From positions 372,001-436,000 of the forward strand of contig NZ_WUUL01000002.1 of the NCBI RefSeq assembly GCF_009831235.1: 64,000 nt of DNA, read 5' to 3'. The position numbers and the translations under genes were made by a program. Shown here piece by piece: positions 56,291-64,000 of this stretch. Under the pieces are notes generated by a model that saw only the letters and a program-made list of their open reading frames with translations, made no database searches and was not told the DNA's origin. Each line of letters begins with the position of its first letter. Position 1 is the stretch's first letter. This DNA comes from Shimazuella alba. GTDB lineage: Bacteria; Bacillota; Bacilli; Thermoactinomycetales; Thermoactinomycetaceae.

Positions 56291-57406
56291 TTGCATGTAA
56301 CGTCGTTACAACTACAACAATTTCGCAATATCCCAGAACTAGACTTGAGTTGTCCGGAAGATCTACATCTGTTTGTAGGTGCAAATGCACAAGGAAAGAC
56401 AAATTTATTGGAATCTTTATACATGATATCTTTAGGGAAATCGCATCGCGCACGTTCTTTGCAAGAATGCATACGGTTTGGTGAACAAACTGCTATGATT
56501 CGAACCAGAACAGAAGCAAGATCGAAAAAAAACAGATTGGAGTTAAAACTCCTTCCTAAAGGCAGAAAAATAAAGAAGAATGGTTTGGAAGTTGCCAAGC
56601 TCAGTCAATATATCGGAACTTTACCAGTTGTCTTATTTGCCCCTGAAGATTTACAACTAGTAAAAGGCGGACCACAAGTTAGAAGAAAATTTTTGGATGT
56701 CGAAATAGGTCAAATAAGTCCTGCTTATGTCCATCACTTGACGCAGCTTAAAAATTTGTTGAAAGAGCGAAATCAACTTTTAAAAAATTTGTCAAAAAAT
56801 AATACATTCCCACTCACTTTTTTAGATGTGCTAGATGAGCAGTTAATCGAACTCTCTGTTTCTATTTGGAGAAAAAGGATAGAATCATTAGCTAGGTTGC
56901 AAGAATGGGCAGAAGAAATTCACCTTTCTATCACAAAAGGAGAAGAGAGGCTTCGAATAGAATATATTCCATCTGTTCCTATCCATGCCCAAATGTCTGA
57001 ACAAGATATGAAACATGTCATGCTGAAATCACTTGAAAAAGTGAGAAAAAAAGAAATCATACTCGGAAATACATTACTTGGTCCTCACCGTGATGATTTT
57101 TCTCTCCAACAAAATAAGTTGGATTACCATACATTTGGATCACAAGGGCAGCAACGAACTGCTGCTCTATCCTTAAAATTAGCAGAATTGCAACTTGTCA
57201 AAGAAGCCAAAGGCAATTTCCCAGTGTTATTATTGGATGATGTACTATCCGAGTTAGATGATTCGCGTAAGACACATCTATTAGAGTCTATACGTGGACG
57301 AGTACAAACATTTGTAACCGCCACAGGTCTTGATGGAATTGATTTACAAACACAAAAACAAGCAGTTGTGTACCATGTAAAAAATGGTCATGTTACTCGC
57401 GCGTGA
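56291..57406 (+). CDS. recF: DNA replication and repair protein RecF
   Basis: A 371-residue SMC-like ATPase that helps load RecA at gaps. Walker A GANAQGKTNLLESLY (near residue 30), signature motif FGSQGQQRTAALSLKLAEL and Walker B LLLDDVLSELD are present. The start is TTG with GGAGGG eight bases upstream; an ATG five bases earlier is out of frame. It follows yaaA by 15 bases. Confidence 0.96.
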   Translation: MHVTSLQLQQFRNIPELDLSCPEDLHLFVGANAQGKTNLLESLYMISLGKSHRARSLQECIRFGEQTAMIRTRTEARSKKNRLELKLLPKGRKIKKNGLEVAKLSQYIGTLPVVLFAPEDLQLVKGGPQVRRKFLDVEIGQISPAYVHHLTQLKNLLKERNQLLKNLSKNNTFPLTFLDVLDEQLIELSVSIWRKRIESLARLQEWAEEIHLSITKGEERLRIEYIPSVPIHAQMSEQDMKHVMLKSLEKVRKKEIILGNTLLGPHRDDFSLQQNKLDYHTFGSQGQQRTAALSLKLAELQLVKEAKGNFPVLLLDDVLSELDDSRKTHLLESIRGRVQTFVTATGLDGIDLQTQKQAVVYHVKNGHVTRA

Positions 57407-57421
57407 TGAGGTGATGGTTAT

Positions 57422-59550
<2,129 letters not shown>

Positions 59551-59618
59551 AATTTAAAATCAAAAAGATAAACGAATCAGGAATAAATCATGTCCGTTAG
59601 TTGGAGTTGATGAAACGG

Positions 59619-62057
59619 ATGGCAAATATAGGTCGTGTAGAAGAAGTGAATATTAGTCAAGAGATGAAATCCTCTTTTCTTGACTATGCAATGAGTGTTA
59701 TCGTTAGCCGAGCATTGCCGGATGTTCGTGATGGACTAAAACCAGTACACCGACGTATTCTATATACCATGTATGAACTGGGTATGACACCTGATAAACA
59801 ATACAAGAAGTCATCCAGGACTGTAGGAAACGTAACGGCTCAGTATCACCCTCACGGGGATGTAGCGGTGTATGAAGCAATGGTGCGTATGGCACAAAAT
59901 TTCTCTTATCGCTACATGCTTGTAGATGGTCATGGTAACTTTGGTTCAGTAGATGGTGACCCCCCTGCTGCAATGCGTTATACGGAGTCCAAAATGGCTC
60001 CTATTACGTTGGAATTACTGCGAGATATCCAAAAAGATACGATTGATTTTGGTCCAAACTATGATGGTCAACAAATGGAGCCGCTTGTTTTGCCCGCAAG
60101 ATTCCCAAACTTGTTGGTGAATGGTGCTTCTGGAATTGCAGTGGGAATGGCAACCAATATTCCACCACATAATCTACGTGAGATTATTGATGGTCTGCTG
60201 CTTATCATTGATCAGCCAGAGACGACGGTTGAAGATCTATTGCCGATCGTAAAAGGACCTGACTTCCCAACTGGTGGAATTATTTTAGGTTATGAGGGAA
60301 TTCGCAAAGCGTTTCGTACTGGTAGAGGTAGTGTTCAAATCAGAGCGAAAACACGCATCGAAGAAGCACAGAATGGCAAAATGCGAATTATTGTGGAAGA
60401 GCTCCCTTATCAGGTCAATAAAGCAAAATTAGTAGAAAAGATTGCAGAATTGGTTCGAGATAAAAAAATCGATGGAATTACCGATTTACGCGATGAATCT
60501 GACCGAAATGGTATGCGAGTAGTGATAGAGCTCCGACGTGATGTAAACCCTCGTATCATTTTGAACAATCTTTACAAACATACTACATTGCAGACCAGTT
60601 TTGGCGTAAATACACTTGCACTAGTAAATGGACAGCCTCGTGTACTAAATCTGCATCAAGCGCTTGTACATTACTTGGATCACCAAATCGAAGTGATACG
60701 CAGAAGAACGCAGTTTGATTTAAACAAAGCAGAAGAACGAGCGCATATTTTAGAGGGGTTGCGCATTGCGCTTGATCAAATTGATAAGGTCATTGCACTG
60801 ATCCGTGGGTCCAAAACTACTGCTGAGGCAAGAAGTGGACTTATGGAGCAATTTGGATTGAGTGACAAGCAAGCACAAGCTATTCTTGATATGCGATTGC
60901 AACGTCTGACGGGTCTTGAGCGTGATAAAATCGAAAGTGAATACCAAGAGTTGCAAATTACAATCAAAGAATTACGATCCATACTTGCAGATGAGAGTAA
61001 AATTCGCGCTGTTGTTCGTCAAGAATTGGTAGAAGTAAAAGAGAAGTTCGGCGATGATAGAAGAACATCGATTATGATCAATGTCGATAGCATTGTGGAA
61101 GAAGATTTGATTCCCGAAGAAGAGGTTGCTGTCCTACTGACACATAAAGGCTATGTGAAACGTATGCCATTATCCACCTATCGTGCCCAAAAACGAGGTG
61201 GGAAAGGTGTAACTGGGATGGGAACACGGGATGATGATTTTATTCAAACCCTATTTGTTACCAGTACACATAACCATATTTTATTTTTCTCCAACAAGGG
61301 GAAAGTATATCGCTTAAAAGCATATGAGATTCCTGAATTAGGAAGATCTGCTAAAGGTACACCTATCATTAACTTGATTCAGATCGAGCAAAATGAGCGT
61401 ATTCAAGCGGTTATTCCTGTCAAACAATTTACCGATGATTATAATCTCTTCTTTGCAACCTCAGCAGGTGTAGTGAAGAAGACAAAACTGTCTGAGTTTG
61501 AGAATATCCGGAAAAATGGTTTATTTGCGATTAACTTACGTGAAGGCGATGAGTTGGTAGGTGTGAGATTAACAGATGGTGAACAAGAAGTAATCATGGG
61601 AACAAGCCTTGGCATGTCCATTCGTTTCCCAGAGTTTGATGTGAGAGAGATGGGAAGATCAGCAACTGGTGTAAAAGGAATTACACTAGCTGATAATGAT
61701 TACGTTATCGATATGGATATTGTTATGCCAGGTAAAGACGTGATGATTGTAACCAAAAAAGGTTACGGCAAGCGTACCCCGATTGGTGAATACCGCTCTC
61801 AATCACGAGGCGGAAAAGGGATCAAAACACTTAATATTACCAAGAAGAATGGACCTGTTGTGGGACATACAATGGTCTCAGAAGAAGAAGATCTCATGAT
61901 CGTTACTCAAGCCGGAGTTGTGATTCGGATGAACATAGCTGGCATCTCATCACTTGGTCGATATGCCCAAGGTGTTCGACTGATTAAGATGGCAAAAGAT
62001 GAGGAAGTAGCCACTGTTGCTCGTGTCCAAATCTCTGATGAAGAAGAAGATCAGTAA
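59619..62057 (+). CDS. gyrA: DNA gyrase subunit A
   Basis: About 812 residues. The breakage-reunion domain contains the catalytic Tyr in AMRYTESKM, and the C-terminal domain has the GyrA box ([10 protein letters not shown]) and five further blades for DNA wrapping. The quinolone-determining segment reads [10 protein letters not shown]: Val (codon 59862-59864) where most bacteria have Ser at the Escherichia coli Ser83 position. Three in-frame starts (59601 TTG, 59610 and 59619 ATG) are possible; GGAG at 59603 does not decide between them. Followed by a strong terminator. Confidence 0.96.
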   Translation: MANIGRVEEVNISQEMKSSFLDYAMSVIVSRALPDVRDGLKPVHRRILYTMYELGMTPDKQYKKSSRTVGNVTAQYHPHGDVAVYEAMVRMAQNFSYRYMLVDGHGNFGSVDGDPPAAMRYTESKMAPITLELLRDIQKDTIDFGPNYDGQQMEPLVLPARFPNLLVNGASGIAVGMATNIPPHNLREIIDGLLLIIDQPETTVEDLLPIVKGPDFPTGGIILGYEGIRKAFRTGRGSVQIRAKTRIEEAQNGKMRIIVEELPYQVNKAKLVEKIAELVRDKKIDGITDLRDESDRNGMRVVIELRRDVNPRIILNNLYKHTTLQTSFGVNTLALVNGQPRVLNLHQALVHYLDHQIEVIRRRTQFDLNKAEERAHILEGLRIALDQIDKVIALIRGSKTTAEARSGLMEQFGLSDKQAQAILDMRLQRLTGLERDKIESEYQELQITIKELRSILADESKIRAVVRQELVEVKEKFGDDRRTSIMINVDSIVEEDLIPEEEVAVLLTHKGYVKRMPLSTYRAQKRGGKGVTGMGTRDDDFIQTLFVTSTHNHILFFSNKGKVYRLKAYEIPELGRSAKGTPIINLIQIEQNERIQAVIPVKQFTDDYNLFFATSAGVVKKTKLSEFENIRKNGLFAINLREGDELVGVRLTDGEQEVIMGTSLGMSIRFPEFDVREMGRSATGVKGITLADNDYVIDMDIVMPGKDVMIVTKKGYGKRTPIGEYRSQSRGGKGIKTLNITKKNGPVVGHTMVSEEEDLMIVTQAGVVIRMNIAGISSLGRYAQGVRLIKMAKDEEVATVARVQISDEEEDQ

Positions 62058-62096
62058 AAAAACTCCTACCCCGAAGAGGTAGGAGTTTTTTTTATT
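62054..62096 (+). terminator. Terminator of gyrA
   Basis: AAAACTCCTACC / GGTAGGAGTTTT stem with a 7-base loop and long T tract directly after the gyrA stop. Confidence 0.88.
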
Positions 62097-62140
62097 TTAG
62101 CTAACATACTTATATTCGATTATAAAAAAGAAATATTTTT

Positions 62141-62171
62141 GCGGGCAGTGATATAGTATCTTACTGCCCGC
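62141..62171 (-). terminator. Terminator of the NUDIX gene
   Basis: GCGGGCAGT / ACTGCCCGC arms with a 13-base loop, then AAAAATATTTC on the - strand. It lies ten bases past the gene's stop. Confidence 0.6.
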
Positions 62172-62180
62172 AGAATTTCG

Positions 62181-62630
62181 TCAGGACATCATGCTTGCCT
62201 TATAAGCAGCAAGGGCAGCCTGAGCCAGCCGGAATTCCTCATACATGCTTTTTGGCGGGAATTGCCCCTTGTATGAAGAAGGAAGCTCTCGATTTGGGGG
62301 AAGAGGTACATCTTCCGGTCGAAGGAACCACCCAAAGCTTTTGTGCTGTTCCGTCAGCACGACTTCTCTGCTCTTTGCCAAGCCGAGATAAACCTTTATC
62401 GTTGGATTGATCACTAGGATCGGTTCAGTGAGGAGTGTAACCTCAAGCCCCGTTTCCTCTTTTACCTCACGGTATCCAGTTTGGAGATCACTTTCGTTCT
62501 CCTCTGCATGTCCTCCAGGGTATTCCTGAGGGTCCCTCACTCTCTCTGACGGTTTGGTTTCGAGAAGGAGGATTTCCTCTGTCTCTGGATCAATCACCAT
62601 TACAATGACAATTCGACTTTTCCGTGCCAT
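62181..62630 (-). CDS. NUDIX hydrolase
   Basis: A 149-residue NUDIX-fold protein. The Nudix box GGHAEENESDLQTGYREVKE and following ETGLEV (near residue 40) has all the metal-binding positions (Gx5Ex7REUxEExGU). Such enzymes hydrolyse nucleoside diphosphates linked to another group; the substrate cannot be told. GGGAGAC precedes the ATG. Codons are richer in G/C than in gyrA or yaaC, which suggests acquisition. It occupies the place where Bacillus subtilis has rRNA operon rrnO, between gyrA and yaaC. Confidence 0.85.
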   Translation of the reverse strand: MARKSRIVIVMVIDPETEEILLLETKPSERVRDPQEYPGGHAEENESDLQTGYREVKEETGLEVTLLTEPILVINPTIKVYLGLAKSREVVLTEQHKSFGWFLRPEDVPLPPNRELPSSYKGQFPPKSMYEEFRLAQAALAAYKASMMS

Positions 62631-62782
62631 AGCAAGTCTCCCTTGAATCTAAAAACGGAACGGAGATACATATATTTTAACACATGATAGGATAAGTAGA
62701 TGGATAGAGAATCGATATAAATCGTTTCAGATCCTATTTAATAGACAAAAGACAAAATAATAAATAAAATAGAGTTGACACT

Positions 62783-63709
62783 TCAATCACCAATATCCAA
62801 TAATTGGAGAAGTAAACTGGGAAATTTCTGACTTGCTAGTATCATGGATTCCTGAATGATAAGTTGCTCAGTCTCTATATCATTGTATAACTCTCGCCAT
62901 ACAGGAGGTTCATATCTACAGAGCATACTGAGTGAAAATAGTAAGGCATAATAAGTCAAAATTTCGGGTAATGGTTTTACATTTGCTACATTCCATTTCC
63001 AAAGCAATAATTCTCCCTGACTGTTTTGAAAAAAATATGGATGTTGTAAAATGTCTGGATCATAATTTAATGCAATCCTATTATCTGTGAGCTGGTATAA
63101 TGTTAGTTGGATAGTTGGTTTAATTTGATTTAGATGATTAATGAAAGAGTGAATGGAAATACAAAGTTCATCCAAAATACTTTCTGCTATAATTAACTTA
63201 TCCTGTTGAATGGATGCAATCCAGAAAAAAGTTTGATGGTCAAGTTTTTGAAGTATCGCTTGAAGATCAGGTAGAAATGAACATAATTCTTCCATTTTGA
63301 AACGTTCCCCTGTGGGCACCGGATGATCGAGCAAACGACAAAGATAGGGAAAAAAACCATCTTTTTGGACCCTTACTTCATCTCGATAAAAACGGTAAGG
63401 CTCTTTTTTTCGTTTTGGACTTGTGAGTCCGTGTTGTAGGACTAGTGTACTTTTTGGATAATGTGCATCTTTACTCAAAGCGAATGCTTTTAGTAAACTC
63501 ATCATTCCATAGTATAGAAGCAAAGGTTTAGACCAAAAATCACTATTATCAGCAGTTTGAAATAAGGCCAGCCCCTGTTTTATATAGGATGTAAAAGCAT
63601 GTACATTCCGATAAGCTAATGTTTTCGCTTCTTCAATCGGGTATTTTTTTATTAAATAATTTCGTGCTACAGTTTCATTTTTTAATAGCTCGTATGCAGA
63701 AAAATCCAT
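62783..63709 (-). CDS. yaaC: YaaC family protein
   Basis: A 308-residue soluble, mostly helical protein (KTLAYRNVHAFTSYIKQGL, LLLYYGMMSLLKAFAL) matching YaaC of Bacillus, which lies divergent from guaB at the same place. The family's function is unknown. Start ATG after CGGAGGAAAT. A cluster of DnaA boxes occupies the intergenic region with guaB. The call rests on length, pattern and gene order. Confidence 0.8.
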   Translation of the reverse strand: MDFSAYELLKNETVARNYLIKKYPIEEAKTLAYRNVHAFTSYIKQGLALFQTADNSDFWSKPLLLYYGMMSLLKAFALSKDAHYPKSTLVLQHGLTSPKRKKEPYRFYRDEVRVQKDGFFPYLCRLLDHPVPTGERFKMEELCSFLPDLQAILQKLDHQTFFWIASIQQDKLIIAESILDELCISIHSFINHLNQIKPTIQLTLYQLTDNRIALNYDPDILQHPYFFQNSQGELLLWKWNVANVKPLPEILTYYALLFSLSMLCRYEPPVWRELYNDIETEQLIIQESMILASQKFPSLLLQLLDIGD

Positions 63710-63730
63710 ATTTCCTCCGAAAAAAATGAC

Positions 63731-63787
63731 TTATCCGTGACTTATCCACAATTATTCACAAGTTATACACAGATAAACTGTGGATAA
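63731..63787. promoter_or_regulatory. DnaA-box cluster between yaaC and guaB
   Basis: Within 57 bases: TTATCCGTG, exact TTATCCACA (63742-63750), TTATTCACA, TTATACACA and exact TGTGGATAA (63779-63787). It lies 9 kb from the origin unwinding site and could regulate guaB and yaaC or titrate DnaA. Confidence 0.8.
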
Positions 63788-63851
63788 CCTTAAAAAAACA
63801 ATATTTTATTTCAACAACAGCGATTTTCTTGATTCGCTTTTTTTATTTTGA

Positions 63852-64000
<149 letters not shown>

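Overview
The window is the origin-proximal chromosome of a low-GC, endospore-forming Gram-positive bacterium. It holds the order rnpA-rpmH-oriC-dnaA-dnaN-yaaA-recF-remB-gyrB-gyrA, a walRKHIJ operon, soj-spo0J(parAB)-noc, yyaC, YwhD and pbpG. The AT-rich sequence and gene set fit Bacillales; a thermoactinomycete-type genome (Thermoactinomycetaceae) is my best guess, but that is an inference from gene content without a database search.

Layout, left to right. 0-7 kb: ywiB, speB, speE and ywhD around pbpG, as in Bacillus, then an orphan histidine kinase with a degenerate GGDEF domain. 7.2-8.9 kb: a protein that I read as a tandem ribbon-helix-helix (ParR-like) adaptor, and a spore-associated ATP-grasp protein. 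9-16.5 kb: walR-walK-walH-walI-walJ-htrA, a CxxH/CxxC protein and rlmH on the + strand, head-on to replication from oriC. 16.5-27.2 kb: an accessory island on the - strand with a compact type IV secretion set (VirB2-, PrgI-, TrsD-, VirB4-, VirB6- and VirD4-like), ended by an EssB/YukC-like type VII secretion gene and preceded by a zeta-toxin-like kinase and an ATP-grasp ligase. No relaxase or integrase was seen. 27.3-36.9 kb: purA, dnaB, rplI, gdpP, rpsR-ssb-rpsF and ychF. 37-40.3 kb: yyaC, parB, parA and noc, with a perfect parS inside parB. 40.4-46.1 kb: an insertion between noc and rsmG, which are neighbours in Bacillus. It holds a parS-like site, a chromosomal ParM-type actin gene, a 678-residue acidic protein, a small unknown gene and decayed genes. 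46.1-51.8 kb: rsmG-mnmG-mnmE-yidC-yidD-rnpA-rpmH, with jag missing. 51.8-54.9 kb: a bipartite oriC. 54.9-64 kb: dnaN to gyrA, a NUDIX gene where Bacillus subtilis has an rRNA operon, yaaC, a DnaA-box cluster and the start of guaB.

The housekeeping genes form the usual replication/segregation neighbourhood: DnaA opens oriC, ParA/ParB act at parS, Noc has candidate binding palindromes nearby, and gyrase manages supercoiling. The most unusual items are the chromosomal actin and acidic-protein cassette beside noc/parS with a ParR-like gene 33 kb away, and the relaxase-less secretion island with an EssB-like last gene. Start codons were moved downstream of the longest frame where a ribosome binding site and family alignment supported it; these cases are noted.
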